Below are positions 43,716 to 55,096 of a stretch of DNA of 64,000 bases, one piece after another. The translations under genes were made by a program, and so were the position numbers. Positions within the stretch are counted from its first letter, which is position 1, and every line of letters begins with the position of its first letter. Source of the stretch: Pseudodesulfovibrio portus (lineage in GTDB: Bacteria > Desulfobacterota > Desulfovibrionia > Desulfovibrionales > Desulfovibrionaceae); contig NZ_AP026708.1 in assembly GCF_026000375.1 (NCBI RefSeq), positions 1,366,501 to 1,430,500 on the forward strand. The letters run 5' to 3'. Below the pieces are notes generated by a model, which saw nothing but the letters and a program-made list of their open reading frames with translations, had not been told where the DNA came from and did not search any database.

Positions 43716-43729
43716 CAAACAATTGTTTG
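43716..43729. promoter_or_regulatory. 14-bp perfect palindrome, PsrA/TetR-type operator candidate
   Basis: CAAACAATTGTTTG lies 169 bases upstream of the CBS-ACT gene, just upstream of a minus-strand TTGACT -35-like hexamer (43707-43712). It fits CAAAC-N4-GTTTG, a pattern known for fatty-acid-responsive TetR repressors such as PsrA. The rest of 43548-43877 shows nothing else. Confidence 0.45.
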
Positions 43730-43877
43730 TGAAAAAAAGGTCGTCCGCGTCCACGGCCCAACCATCCCGAACGGTTTACCTTCACCCGTCATCTGCCGTA
43801 ATTGCACAACCATGGGATTAACAATATACATCGCCAGCACCCTTTCCATCCGGCAAGAGACAGCGAGAATGCGAGTC

Positions 43878-44188
43878 AAGCGCCGTCGGACTGGAGCAGA
43901 CCGCCGTCCAGGTCGAATTCAACTCCGTGGCGAACGACGCCCTGTCCCTGACCGAAACGGAAGAAGGTGCGGCGATGCGGGTTGGCGACAGGATCATCGA
44001 GGCGGCGGGGCGCTCCCTTCAAGCTGGGGAAAATCACCGCCACCATCGGGGCTAGCGTCGGCATCTCCGTCTGCCCGAACCACGGGAGTTCGGAAGAGGC
44101 GCTCGTCAAGTGCGCGGACCAGGCCATGTACCGGTCCAAGGAAAAGGGGAAGAACACGTGCACTTCCGCAAGTTCCCCGGACGACTGA
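43878..44188 (+). pseudogene. degraded GGDEF-domain remnant
   Basis: The C-terminal third of a diguanylate cyclase domain is readable but broken. One frame gives a helix like LSLTETEEGAAMRVGDRIIEAA; a shift near 44010-44035 moves to another frame with KITATIGASVGISVCP and ALVKCADQAMYRSKEKGKN, the standard end of GGDEF domains. The catalytic GGDEF loop itself is absent. No start or upstream sensor part is present. It lies between the Liv operon and the cobD-cobQ gene and is most likely a decaying gene fragment. Confidence 0.7.
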
Positions 44189-44206
44189 GCATGCCCGCTC
44201 CCCGCG

Positions 44207-46888
44207 TCACCCGCCCATCTTGTAGAAGAGGCTGGCCTGGGCGCAGCATCCGGAAAGGCCGAGCGCCTTGTAGACCGAGTCCATGTCCACGGCTTCGCGC
44301 ACCACGCCCGCCAGGTGATCCAGCGCGTCCTCCAGGTCGAAGGTGGTCTGGATCTGCTCCAGCGGCGACAGTCCCCTGTCCATGCGCAACTGGTCGATGA
44401 ACCAGCGGCGGAACCGGTCCGAGTCGAACAATCCGTGCAGATAGGTGCCCATGACCCGTTTGTCCGTCCGCATATAGCCGAGCGGCTCGCCCGCGTTGTC
44501 ACGCAGGGCCACCCGCAGGTCGTCGGACAGCGGCGCGGTGTGGCCGTGGTGGATTTCATAGCCGTGGACGGGCAGGCCGGACGCCGAGTGCACGCCGAAG
44601 GTGCGGGTCAGCGTCTTTTCCGGGGCCAGGGTGGTCTGCACGGGCAGCAGGCCGAAGCCCTCCACCCGGGTGGTCTCGGATTCCAGGCCGTAGGGGTCGT
44701 CCACTGTCTCTCCGAGCATCTGGAACCCGCCGCAGATGCCCACGATCCGGGTCCTGTTCCCGGCTCCGGCCAGTTCGCGCAGCACTGCGGCCATGCCCGT
44801 GCCGCGCAGGGCCTTCATGTCCCCCACCGTGGACTTGGAGCCGGGGATGATGATCGCGTCGGGCGTGCCCACGTCGCGGGCGTCGGTGACCACCCGGACA
44901 TGGACGTCCGGCTCGGCGTAGAGCGGGTCGATGTCGTTGAAATTCGAGATGCGCGGCAGGTCCAGGACCACGATGTCCACGCACTCCCCGTCCGGGAACT
45001 TGGCCGCCTCGGGCCGGAACCCCTCCTTGAAGGACACCGAGTCCTCCTCGGGCAACCCCAGGGAGTGGATGTACGGCACCGTGCCCAGCACCGGCTTGCC
45101 CGTGTGCTCGAACATCTGGCCGAAGGCCGGGTCGAGCAGCGAGGCATCGCCCCGGAACCGATTGATGACGAACCCCTCCACCAGGTCGCGCTCCAGGGGC
45201 GTGAGCAAATTCATGGTGCCCACGATGGAGGCGAACACGCCGCCCCGGTCGATGTCGCCGGTGAGCAGCACCCGGGCCTCGGCGAACCGGGCCATGGCCA
45301 TGTTCACGATGTCGTGGTGCTTCAGGTTCACCTCGGCCGGGCTGCCCGCGCCCTCGATGACCATGATGTCGTGCTCGTTGGCCAGGGAGTCGTAGGCGGT
45401 CTTGACCGCCTCCCATGCGCGCGGCTTGTACTCCACGTACTCGCGCACGGACATGTTGCCCACGGGCCGCCCCATGACGATGACCTGCGAGCCGGTGTCC
45501 GAACCGGGCTTGAGCAGCACGGGGTTCATGCGCACGTCCGGGGTCAGGCGGCAGGCCATGGCCTGGGTCACCTGGGCGCGGCCCATCTCGCCGCCCTGGT
45601 CGGTGACGAAGGAATTGAGCGACATGTTCTGGGCCTTGAACGGGGCCACGGAGTAGCCGTCCTGGAGAAATATGCGGCAGAAGGCCGCGGCCAGCACCGA
45701 CTTGCCCGCATTGGAGCTGGTGCCCTGGATCATGAGCGCGGGCGTGCGCTTGACGCGCTTGACCACCGGGCCGCGCGCCGTGCCGGACACCGCCTCCATG
45801 GCCCGGATCAGGGACTCGTTGTCGTCCTTGTCGCGCACCGCAACCCGAAACCAGTTGTCGTCCAGCCCGGTGTAGTTGCCGCACAGCCGGATGCCGATCC
45901 TGTGCTCGGCCAGCAGCCGGTCGCGCAGCCAGGTGGCGTCCTGGCCCACGCGGTCCATGCGGCAGAGCAGGTAATTGGCCACGCCGGGGAAGACCTTGAT
46001 GCCCGGCACCTGCCGCAACCCTGCGGCAAGGGACTCGCGCAACAGCCCGGTCTGCTCGCGGGTGCGGGCCGCGTAACCGGTGTCGCGCAGACACCGCGTG
46101 CCCACCCTCTGGGCCAGGATGTTCACGGACCAGGCGGGCATGCGTCGGCGAATGCGCAGGATCACGTCCGGGTCGGCAAAGGCCAGGCCCAGCCGGATGC
46201 CGGGGATGGCGTAGAACTTGGTCAGGGAGACCACGGTGATGACGTTGGACGGCCTGTCGCGAACCAGCCGGTCCGTGTCCTCCGGGAGGAACTCCGCAAA
46301 GGACTCGTCCACCACGAAGGTGGACTGCGGAAACATGGACGCCACCTCGCGCAGGTCGGCCGGGGAAAAGATCGTGCCCGTGGGGTTGTTCGGGCTGCAC
46401 AAAAAAACCAGGGACGACGTGCGTAGCAGCGACCCCATGGCCGGAAAGTTCACCTGGAAATCCCCGGTCATGCCCGCCTCGACGATGGACAGGCCGTGCG
46501 CCTTGCACGCCCGGGCATAGTCCACGTAGGTGGGCGAGGGGATGATGGCCTGCCGGTGGCGCCGCATGCCTGCGATGGCGAACAGGAGCTCGGACGCGCC
46601 GTTGCCCGCCACCACCTGGGTGGGCCAGACCTTGTACTTTTCGGAAGCCGCCATGATCAGGTCGTGGCATTCCGGGTCCGGGTAGGCGTCCACGAACCGA
46701 AGCGCCTGGCCCACCACCTGCCCCAGCCACGGCGGCGGCCCCAGCGGGTTCACGTTGGCCGAAAAATCGAGAATCTCCTCGGGCGCGCACCCGACGGTTT
46801 CGGCCATGCGCCGCACGTTCCCGCCATGGGCGAACTTCTGCTCGTCCAGCATATCGGGGATACCCGCAAAAAGTGACTGCCTGTCCAT
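44207..46888 (-). CDS. cobD-cobQ: fused threonine-phosphate decarboxylase-like / cobyric acid synthase
   Basis: A single 893-residue chain. Residues 1 to about 375 are a PLP-dependent CobD/CobC-type aminotransferase fold with [31 protein letters not shown] and [15 protein letters not shown], where the Lys binds PLP; it would make aminopropanol phosphate. From about 383 on comes cobyric acid synthase: the ATP loop GTSSNAGKS at 389-397, KAQNMSLNS, and the glutaminase triad in [10 protein letters not shown] and GYEIHHGH. The two steps both serve cobinamide formation. No frameshift is seen at the joint. Confidence 0.93.
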   Translation of the reverse strand: MDRQSLFAGIPDMLDEQKFAHGGNVRRMAETVGCAPEEILDFSANVNPLGPPPWLGQVVGQALRFVDAYPDPECHDLIMAASEKYKVWPTQVVAGNGASELLFAIAGMRRHRQAIIPSPTYVDYARACKAHGLSIVEAGMTGDFQVNFPAMGSLLRTSSLVFLCSPNNPTGTIFSPADLREVASMFPQSTFVVDESFAEFLPEDTDRLVRDRPSNVITVVSLTKFYAIPGIRLGLAFADPDVILRIRRRMPAWSVNILAQRVGTRCLRDTGYAARTREQTGLLRESLAAGLRQVPGIKVFPGVANYLLCRMDRVGQDATWLRDRLLAEHRIGIRLCGNYTGLDDNWFRVAVRDKDDNESLIRAMEAVSGTARGPVVKRVKRTPALMIQGTSSNAGKSVLAAAFCRIFLQDGYSVAPFKAQNMSLNSFVTDQGGEMGRAQVTQAMACRLTPDVRMNPVLLKPGSDTGSQVIVMGRPVGNMSVREYVEYKPRAWEAVKTAYDSLANEHDIMVIEGAGSPAEVNLKHHDIVNMAMARFAEARVLLTGDIDRGGVFASIVGTMNLLTPLERDLVEGFVINRFRGDASLLDPAFGQMFEHTGKPVLGTVPYIHSLGLPEEDSVSFKEGFRPEAAKFPDGECVDIVVLDLPRISNFNDIDPLYAEPDVHVRVVTDARDVGTPDAIIIPGSKSTVGDMKALRGTGMAAVLRELAGAGNRTRIVGICGGFQMLGETVDDPYGLESETTRVEGFGLLPVQTTLAPEKTLTRTFGVHSASGLPVHGYEIHHGHTAPLSDDLRVALRDNAGEPLGYMRTDKRVMGTYLHGLFDSDRFRRWFIDQLRMDRGLSPLEQIQTTFDLEDALDHLAGVVREAVDMDSVYKALGLSGCCAQASLFYKMGG

Positions 46889-47081
46889 GAATCCGCCGTG
46901 ATGAAGTCAAAATCTAGAGAAATTCAAGACTTTTCATTTGATACCCTGAATGGTTTGGCGTGTCCACTTTTGAAGCGTGAAAAATAGCGGGCCCGCGAGC
47001 GGGCGCATTGCTTTCCGCAGACCGTCAGGTTAGATACTGGTGCACCTTCGGCCCTGACCGGACATTTCACCACGTGGAAAC

Positions 47082-48350
47082 ATGCGCACCATATATCTGA
47101 TCATCCTCACCCTGCTGCTCCTGCCTGCGGTTTGTCCGGCCGGAGACCAACAGCCGTACCCCTTTGACGACCCGTACCAGGCCACGGTCTTCGGCACGCC
47201 CGCCAAGATGCGGTACGTCTTCGAAAACCCGGTCCGCCCCGAGGTCCGGGCCATCCGCATAGAGGGCCGCCGGGTTCCGGAGGTCTTCTCGTACAGCCGG
47301 GACATGTTTTTCACCACCGCCCTGCAGGATGGACCGGCCCCGCTCATCTTCGTCATCGCAGGGACCGGCGCGGAGCACAACTCGGCCAAGATGGTCTTCC
47401 TGACCCGGCTGTTCCACGAAGCCGGTTTCCACGTGGCCGCCCTGTCCTCGCCCACGCACATGAACTTCGTGGTCAGCGCGTCCGGCCACGGGGTGCCCGG
47501 CTTCGTGCCCTTTGACGTGGCCGACCTCGACCGGGTCATGGGCTGGATTCGGGAGGAGCTCGCCGAGGAGTGCGCGATCACCGGCTACTCGCTGGCCGGG
47601 TACAGCCTGGGCGGGCTGCACGCGGCCTTCCTGGCCGAGATGGACGAGCGGACGAACGAATTCGGCTTCGATCGGGTGGTGATGATCAACCCGCCGGTGT
47701 CGCTCATCCGGTCCGTGAACCGGCTCGACTCCTGGCTGACCGGCGAGAACCTCAACCGGGTCACGGTCCACCAGCAGATCCAGGACTACCTCGACCAGTT
47801 CTCCGACTACTATCTCAACGCGGACGTGACCGACCTGGACGACGACTTCCTGTTCAGGATGATCACGGACATCGGCCTGGACCAGCGCGACCTCAAGACG
47901 CTCATCGGGGCCGCGTTCCGCATCTCGTCCGCGTCCATGATCTTCACCTCGGACGTCTGCCTGCGGGCCGAATACCTGGTGCCGCCGGACCATTACCCGC
48001 TCAAGGTGGGCGACCCGCTCCTGCCCTATGCCCGGCAGGCGTTCAACGTCAGCTTCGGCCACTACCTGGACGAGTACCTGCTGCCGTTCCTGCGCTACCT
48101 CGACCCGGCCACGACCCGGGAGGAAGTGATCCGCCTCTCCGGCCTGGAAGCGATCCGGTCCTACCTCGAGGGCGCGGACAAGGTCAGGGTGGTGGGCAGC
48201 CGCGACGACGTCATCCTGGACGAGTCGGACGTGCGCTTCCTCACGGAGGTCTTCGGCGACCGGGCGCAACTTTTCGAGCACGGCGGCCACTGCGGCAACC
48301 TGATGCATCCGGACTTCGTCCTGGCCCTGAAAGGGATGGTGCAGCCATGA
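47082..48350 (+). CDS. exported alpha/beta hydrolase-like protein
   Basis: A 422-residue protein with a cleavable signal peptide (about 1-20, ending CPAG). The alpha/beta-hydrolase core shows PLIFVIAGTGAEHNS, an oxyanion-like loop, and the nucleophile elbow GYSLGG with Ser175; a His near the C-terminus is in HGGHCGNLMHP. The substrate is unknown. Its stop overlaps the mlaA start (ATGA), so it belongs with outer-membrane lipid maintenance, where a periplasmic lipase or acyltransferase would make sense. Confidence 0.75.
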   Translation: MRTIYLIILTLLLLPAVCPAGDQQPYPFDDPYQATVFGTPAKMRYVFENPVRPEVRAIRIEGRRVPEVFSYSRDMFFTTALQDGPAPLIFVIAGTGAEHNSAKMVFLTRLFHEAGFHVAALSSPTHMNFVVSASGHGVPGFVPFDVADLDRVMGWIREELAEECAITGYSLAGYSLGGLHAAFLAEMDERTNEFGFDRVVMINPPVSLIRSVNRLDSWLTGENLNRVTVHQQIQDYLDQFSDYYLNADVTDLDDDFLFRMITDIGLDQRDLKTLIGAAFRISSASMIFTSDVCLRAEYLVPPDHYPLKVGDPLLPYARQAFNVSFGHYLDEYLLPFLRYLDPATTREEVIRLSGLEAIRSYLEGADKVRVVGSRDDVILDESDVRFLTEVFGDRAQLFEHGGHCGNLMHPDFVLALKGMVQP

Positions 48351-49135
48351 CCCGCCGCATCCTGCTCCTGCTCCTGCTGGCCCTGCTCACCGCTTCATGC
48401 GCCCCCAAGGTGGTGGACGTTGCCGCCCCGGCAGCCGCGCTGGAGCCCACGGGGTTCAAGGCCCCCCTCCACCGCTGGCCCGAAGCGGACGCGCCCGCCC
48501 TGCGCTTCCTGGACGTGGACGACCCGTGGGAGCCGATGAACCGCGAACTGTACGAGGTCAATGCGATCCTGGACAAGTACGTCATGTACCCGGCGGCCAA
48601 CATCTACCGGATCTTCATCCCGGCCCCGGTGCGCACCGGGGTGTCCAACGTGCTGGGCAACATCGGCGAGGTGCCGGTCTTCCTCAACTCCCTGCTGCAG
48701 TTCAAGGGGAAGAAGGCGGCCATCAGCTTCTGCCGTTTTCTCATCAACACCACCTTCGGCCTGGCGGGCGTCCGCGACCTGGCCTCGCGCAACCCGAAGC
48801 TGGCACGCCAGCACGAAGACGTGGGCCAGACCCTCGGCTACTGGGGACTCGGCACGGGCCCGTACTTCGTCATGCCGGTCCTCGGCCCGTCCAACCTGCG
48901 CGACACCGCAGGCTTCGGCGGCGACACCCTGATCATGTATCTGGAGATGGAATACCTGTACGAGACCCTCGGCCTGCAGGACAACAGCCCCCTGGACATG
49001 ACCGAGTTGATCATCCGGGGCCTGGACATGCGCGCCAACACCGCGTTCAGCTACCACTCCACCGGCTCGCCCTTCGAGTACGAGATGGTCCGGTTCATCT
49101 ACACCAAGAAACGGGAGCTGGACATCAGGCGCTAG
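48347..49135 (+). CDS. mlaA: MlaA/VacJ family lipoprotein
   Basis: Outer-membrane component of the phospholipid-trafficking Mla system. It has 262 residues. A leucine-rich signal ends in LLTASC with Cys18 lipidated. DDPWEPMNRELYEVNAILDKYVMYP, VRTGVSNVLGNIGEVPVFLNSLLQ, FLINTTFGLAGVRDLAS and QTLGYWGLGTGPYFVMPVLGPSNLRD are the MlaA signatures. The start was placed at the ATG overlapping the upstream hydrolase stop. The remaining Mla genes are not in the window. Confidence 0.94.
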   Translation: MTRRILLLLLLALLTASCAPKVVDVAAPAAALEPTGFKAPLHRWPEADAPALRFLDVDDPWEPMNRELYEVNAILDKYVMYPAANIYRIFIPAPVRTGVSNVLGNIGEVPVFLNSLLQFKGKKAAISFCRFLINTTFGLAGVRDLASRNPKLARQHEDVGQTLGYWGLGTGPYFVMPVLGPSNLRDTAGFGGDTLIMYLEMEYLYETLGLQDNSPLDMTELIIRGLDMRANTAFSYHSTGSPFEYEMVRFIYTKKRELDIRR

Positions 49136-49192
49136 GCCGGGCCGAAAGGTCCCGGGCCCGACTCTGTCCGCCCCGAAATATCCGCACGCAAA

Positions 49193-49216
49193 AAGGCCGC
49201 CCCAGGGAGCGGCCTT
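49193..49216 (+). terminator. terminator of the hydrolase-mlaA operon
   Basis: AAGGCCGC (49193-49200) with GCGGCCTT (49209-49216), followed by CTCAT. It lacks a long T-run on the plus strand; on the minus strand a TTTTT follows, so it may serve both convergent genes. Confidence 0.6.
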
Positions 49217-49257
49217 CTCATACGTGTCCGAGCGGCAAGGGCGGAACGCCCGCCGCG

Positions 49258-49782
49258 CTAATCGTTCATCTTTCTCCGCAGGCCGATGAGACCGAGCAGG
49301 CCGGAGCCCAGCAGCCAGAGAGCGCCGGGGATCGGGGTCGGAGAGACCCGGAGGGTGGAGCTGATGAACTCCATCGCATAACTGGATGCGCCGTTGAAAA
49401 CCTCGATGTGCAGGTCCATCACGCCGGCGAGATACGGGGTGATGTCGAACACCGTCAGGGAAAGGTTCTCAGGCACCCCGGCCGGGCGGTTGTTGTCGAA
49501 CTCCCCGTAGGAGAGCAGGTCGCCGAGATACGTCCCGTTGAGGTAGACCTTGTCCACTTCGGCGGCCCAGCCGTCCGCAGCCGAGTCGACGTCGTCGGCC
49601 CAGATGCTCAGGGTGGCCTTGAAGGGACCGGTGACGGACCCGTCATAGGTGTGCGTCCAGTTGACCTCTACGAAGTCGTAATCGCCGTCTCCGTAGACGG
49701 TTTCCACGTAATCGGCGGAAGCCACGGTGCTCACGAACAGCAGCGAGACCATCAGGAAGGTGGAGAAGATAGCTTTTTTCAT
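49258..49782 (-). CDS. PEP-CTERM/VPLPA-type exported protein
   Basis: A 174-residue exported protein. An N-terminal signal peptide (ending VASA) precedes a beta-rich body with repeated Tyr/Asp (DYVETVYGDGDYDFVEVNWTHTY). The C-terminus SPTPIPGALWLLGSGLLGLIGLRRKMND is a PEP-CTERM/VPLPA-like sorting signal: Pro-rich motif, one hydrophobic helix and a basic tail, recognised by exosortase. No exosortase is in the window. The second ATG (49782) has the better AAGGG spacing; the first lies at 49788. Confidence 0.82.
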   Translation of the reverse strand: MKKAIFSTFLMVSLLFVSTVASADYVETVYGDGDYDFVEVNWTHTYDGSVTGPFKATLSIWADDVDSAADGWAAEVDKVYLNGTYLGDLLSYGEFDNNRPAGVPENLSLTVFDITPYLAGVMDLHIEVFNGASSYAMEFISSTLRVSPTPIPGALWLLGSGLLGLIGLRRKMND

Positions 49783-49997
49783 TTTCATGCCCTTATTACC
49801 GGTTTGCGTAGCATGGCGCCTTGAAGCACCGGAATGTCTTTGTAAAACACGCTCTTAATGCAAAGACCGTTCCCCACATCAAAACCACCGTGAAAGCAGT
49901 CGGTTGCGCCCATTCCATACCCGACCGGTGCACAATTGTCCTGAAAAATCAGACGGTCACCGTGCCCCGGCCCCCGGACGATCGATCCGCACAAAAA

Positions 49998-50021
49998 AAG
50001 GCCGCTCCGGGGAGCGGCCTT
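49998..50021 (-). terminator. terminator of lepB
   Basis: AAGGCCGCTCC-GG-GGAGCGGCCTT, an 11-base-pair perfect stem, followed on the minus strand by TTTTTTT. Confidence 0.88.
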
Positions 50022-50045
50022 GGTCTTATCAGTCTCGGCTTCGGT

Positions 50046-50666
50046 CTAGTCGAAGATGGTCCCGATGCGATTAAACCGGATGTCGGTGACGGACGCCCAG
50101 GACCAGTAGATGATCAGGGCCTTGCCCACGATCTTGGAGCGCTTGACCGTGCCCCAGAAGCGGGAATCGTGGGAGCCCTCGCGGTTGTCGCCCATCATGA
50201 AGTATTCGTCCTCGGGCACGATGAACGGGCCGAAGTTGTCGCGCACCGGGATATTGTCCGCCTTGGTGTGGATCACGTACGGCTCGTCGATGGGCTGGCC
50301 GTCGATGTAGACCACCTTGTTCCTGATCTCGATGGTCTCGCCGGGCAGGCCGATGACGCGCTTGATGAAGTCCTGGTTCTCGTTGAGCGGGAACTTGAAG
50401 ACCATGATGTCGCCGCGCTCGGGGTCGCCGGTCTTGTACAGCACCTTGCCGTCCGTGGTGTCGAGCCAGATGGTGGACGGCAGCCGGACGTCGTAGGCGA
50501 ACTTGGAGACCAGCAGGTGGTCCCCGATCTGCAGGGTTTCCAGCATGGAGCCGGACGGAATCTTGAAGGCCTGCACCACAAAGGCGCGGATGACGAACGC
50601 GAGCAGCAGGGCCACCACGACGGCCTCGACGGTGTCGCGGAACGATTTGAGGGAACTCTGGGTCAT
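50046..50666 (-). CDS. lepB: signal peptidase I
   Basis: Removes signal peptides from exported proteins at the inner membrane. The protein has 206 residues. One N-terminal membrane helix (about 13-32) is followed by the catalytic box KIPSGSM with Ser40 and the second box DFIKRVIGLPGE with Lys102; GDNREGSHDSRFWG is the third conserved box. The ATG at 50666 has GGAAG close by; an upstream Met in the open frame is less likely. The lepA-lepB order is the classical one, here on the minus strand. Confidence 0.95.
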   Translation of the reverse strand: MTQSSLKSFRDTVEAVVVALLLAFVIRAFVVQAFKIPSGSMLETLQIGDHLLVSKFAYDVRLPSTIWLDTTDGKVLYKTGDPERGDIMVFKFPLNENQDFIKRVIGLPGETIEIRNKVVYIDGQPIDEPYVIHTKADNIPVRDNFGPFIVPEDEYFMMGDNREGSHDSRFWGTVKRSKIVGKALIIYWSWASVTDIRFNRIGTIFD

Positions 50667-50750
50667 GAATCTTCCTATGTATGAATCCGAATTATCAGGC
50701 TGAGGCAACACGTCCGGGTCAGGAAGGCCCGGGCATCTGGGACAGCCAGC

Positions 50751-52556
<1,806 letters not shown>

Positions 52557-52578
52557 AGTTTATTTGCTCAGGCGATTC

Positions 52579-52703
52579 TCAAGCCGCTCAAAAAGGTGCG
52601 AATACAAAGCGCAAGGTCACAGAGTGTTGGAGCCCATCTCCTTAATATAAGGACACTCTTTGGCCGCAGCAACGCAGCAGTCGTGCGTTTTTCAGCGGTT
52701 TGA
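52579..52703. repeat. palindromic repeat family A (lepA copy)
   Basis: TCAAGCCGCT to AGCGGTTTGA, with CAAAAAGG.../...CGTTTTTC, the GCAGCAACGCAGCAG block and an inner AGAGTGT/ACACTCT stem. It sits directly upstream of lepA. Confidence 0.65.
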
Positions 52704-52922
52704 TCACTCGGACACAGGGAAAGACCCCTTTGACCGGGTGTCGGAAGGCTCTATTAAGGTATTTAATGATGGTTGTCTATTTTGTGATGAGGCCTGCGCC
52801 GGCGAACGCTTCGAGCAGCGCGGCCTGAAGCAGCCGGGGTTCAACCCCGGCGGGGGAGGAGAAGAATTATTGATGCCGCCGTTGGCGGCGATAGGGAATT
52901 TTTTAAGATTGCGCTAACGCGC

Positions 52923-52982
52923 GCCCTCCCGGCGGGGTCCGTTTTTTTGTTGGGGCAAAAAAACGGACCCCGCCGGGAGGGC
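52923..52982. repeat. 27-bp perfect inverted repeat
   Basis: Arms 52923-52949 and 52956-52982 are exact complements around TTGGGG, and each ends in a seven-base A or T run. It is flanked by a GCCGCC/GGCGGC hairpin at 52874-52889. The design resembles the hairpins of the composite element near 3000. From 53061 to the hipA terminator at 53308 I see nothing recognisable. Confidence 0.8.
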
Positions 52983-53307
52983 AACAAAAAAAATGGAGGA
53001 GCGCCAGCGACGGCTCTCCTCAAAATTCTCCCTTATCCCAACAATCGCAGCCCCTTGGGCTGCCACCTCTCTTCTTCAAAACCGCCCGCCAGGGCATTGA
53101 CTACCGACCCCGGATAGCTATTATTCTATTAGGAGAAACAGCTAACGGAGGTGCATTCCAATGATCACTTTCAACGGCATCAATCACCATATCTCCACCT
53201 GACGCGGCCGTGAAACCGCCCGTAGGCGTGGACCCGGGGCACGGCAAAGCCCCGCCTCCCCACACGGCCAATGCGCAGATGGACGGTCCAGCCCGGACCC
53301 AATGAAA

Positions 53308-53330
53308 AAGCCGCCCCCAAAGGGCGGCTT
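53308..53330 (-). terminator. terminator of hipA
   Basis: AAGCCGCCC-CCAAA-GGGCGGCTT, followed by TTTC on the minus strand. Confidence 0.75.
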
Positions 53331-53354
53331 CCTTTGATATTGATGGCAAACCCA

Positions 53355-54617
53355 TCATTGTTCCAGCGAATATGGATTCAAAAACTGTCTGCGCCAGAGG
53401 GAAGCCCTTTCGATTGCGGTCAATCGGCCCTCTTCGCACACCATGTCCCAATTATCGCGAATGGCGGCTTCCGTCCCATCGCAAATACTCCGCGCCTCGT
53501 CTTCGGACAAAAGAAAAGCATTGGCAGCCGCGAGACACGTCTTCAAGCGGCTGCTGCGGTCGTTGCCGGTGATGAGCATGGCCTGGGCGGCCTCGTTTCC
53601 GGTCCTGCCCTGAGGGCAGATGTCGTAGGCCGGGGTCAGGGAAAGATTCCGCCCATCCCAAAAGGCTGCGTGGTTGCGGGCATGGTCGTCGGTGTTGCCG
53701 CTCATGACGTTGAACACCAGCCGGGTGAACAGCTCCCGGAGGGTTTCCCTTGGGCGCGTGAACCGATGACGGATGATCTCGGCCAGGTCCTCGTAGCTCG
53801 CGTACCGGGCCATCATTTCGTCCAGGCCGAACAGGGTCAGGGCCGAAAGCATTGCCCTGCGCCGCCAGCCGTCGTCCGTGCGCACCCGGTCGAACCGCTC
53901 CACCAGAAGCACGTCCCGTCCGGCGGCCTGGACCAGCCGGACCGGAGCCGCGTCCACTCCGGCCAGCCCGGCCAAACGCATGGCCACGAACTCGGCCTTG
54001 ACCACATTGTACACGTCGGTGGTGGACGAAAACTTGGCCACGTACTTGCGGTCGCCGTCCTCGATCAGGGCCTTGGGCCTGGCCCCGCCGATGGATGAGC
54101 CGTGAAAAAGCGCCTGGTCCAACTCCGGCGAGAGCGGGACGCCCTTCTCCACCCGGTCCGCCGAGTCCAGCAGTTCGGCCAGGTCCGCGTTCTTGGCGTT
54201 GCGCCCCACATACTCCGTGGGCGACGCCTGGAAATCCAGCGCCCCGATGCGGTCCGAACCGGACTCCAGCAGATACGTCAACTCATCAAGAGCCACCGGA
54301 TCGGCCTCGGCCCCCTTAATGCCGAGCACCCTGTTCAGGATGACCCGACGCCCCCAGGCGTCGGGCGCGCCGTCCCGAATGCAGCCGGGCATGGAGAGTC
54401 CCGGACGCAAAGGGAGGACGCCCGCCCGCAAAGGCAGCTCATCCTCGAAAATCGATATCGCCGCAGAAGATTGCCCCACGCGCTCAAGATAGGACCGACC
54501 ATAGTTGAATCGGAGTCCGCCTTCGTCGGGAGCCAGTCGCCCCGCGACCACCGGCTCGGTCTCGCCGGGCAGCCACACCCACACATAGGCCTCGGCACGG
54601 CTCTCCCTAGAAGTCAT
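53355..54617 (-). CDS. hipA: HipA-family Ser/Thr kinase toxin
   Basis: Type II toxin of the HipBA system, 420 residues. In E. coli HipA phosphorylates glutamyl-tRNA synthetase and induces dormancy. The ATP-binding loop GSSIGGARPKALI, catalytic NVMSGNTDDHARNHA and YDICPQGRTGNEAAQAM are present. The N-terminal DUF-type part (VWVWLPGETEPVVAGRL...) matches HipA subfamilies. Its start overlaps the hipB stop by 11 bases, so antitoxin and toxin are translated together. It has its own terminator. Confidence 0.9.
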   Translation of the reverse strand: MTSRESRAEAYVWVWLPGETEPVVAGRLAPDEGGLRFNYGRSYLERVGQSSAAISIFEDELPLRAGVLPLRPGLSMPGCIRDGAPDAWGRRVILNRVLGIKGAEADPVALDELTYLLESGSDRIGALDFQASPTEYVGRNAKNADLAELLDSADRVEKGVPLSPELDQALFHGSSIGGARPKALIEDGDRKYVAKFSSTTDVYNVVKAEFVAMRLAGLAGVDAAPVRLVQAAGRDVLLVERFDRVRTDDGWRRRAMLSALTLFGLDEMMARYASYEDLAEIIRHRFTRPRETLRELFTRLVFNVMSGNTDDHARNHAAFWDGRNLSLTPAYDICPQGRTGNEAAQAMLITGNDRSSRLKTCLAAANAFLLSEDEARSICDGTEAAIRDNWDMVCEEGRLTAIERASLWRRQFLNPYSLEQ

Positions 54618-54945
54618 CGATCACCTCCCGGTCCCTGCTGCGCACGGACTTGGGGAGCAGGGCAAGCCGATCGTCCACCTGCCGGGAAAGACGCTCCAAC
54701 CCCCTGCCATCCGCGTCGAACAGCTTGACGCCGACTATGGCCGCCACCTCGAACACCGAGCCGATCCCCACCGTGGGCACCCCTCGCTCTATGCGCTGCA
54801 ACATGCTGCGGGACACCCCGGCCCGGTCCGCCAAATCCTGCGTGGTCAGCCCACGCTCCTTGCGGCCCGACCGGATCATCTTCCCCAGCAGACGCACGGC
54901 TTCACCGCTGTACCGGGAATATGTGCGGACAGATAGTTTGCTCAT
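54607..54945 (-). CDS. hipB: HipB-family antitoxin/repressor
   Basis: A 112-residue DNA-binding antitoxin. The Xre-type helix-turn-helix is LTTQDLADRAGVSRSMLQRIERGVPTVGIGSVFEVA. HipB binds and neutralises HipA and represses the operon. The ATG at 54945 has AGG eight bases upstream; an in-frame GTG lies six bases before. The 100 bases upstream are strongly AT-rich and contain TTTAT repeats that could form the operator. Confidence 0.88.
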   Translation of the reverse strand: MSKLSVRTYSRYSGEAVRLLGKMIRSGRKERGLTTQDLADRAGVSRSMLQRIERGVPTVGIGSVFEVAAIVGVKLFDADGRGLERLSRQVDDRLALLPKSVRSRDREVIDDF

Positions 54946-55044
54946 AAACACACCTATTAAATGGTTTATAAATGACCCATAAACTTCTTTAACGATTCAT
55001 ATATAACTCACAAGTTCAATAATGGCAATCCATGATCAACAAAA

Positions 55045-55066
55045 AAGCCGCCCCTTGGGGCGGCTT
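55045..55066. terminator. bidirectional terminator between hipB and the PocR-domain gene
   Basis: AAGCCGCCCC-TT-GGGGCGGCTT with AAAAAA on one side; the minus-strand reading ends in TTTTTTG and serves the PocR-domain gene. Confidence 0.8.
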
Positions 55067-55096
55067 CCGTTTTCCCGTCCATATAACAACTGGAAT

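Noticed and set aside
46889-47081. Cobalamin riboswitch ahead of cobD-cobQ
   Set aside because: The leader is short and AT-rich near the start and shows no B12-box-like sequence.
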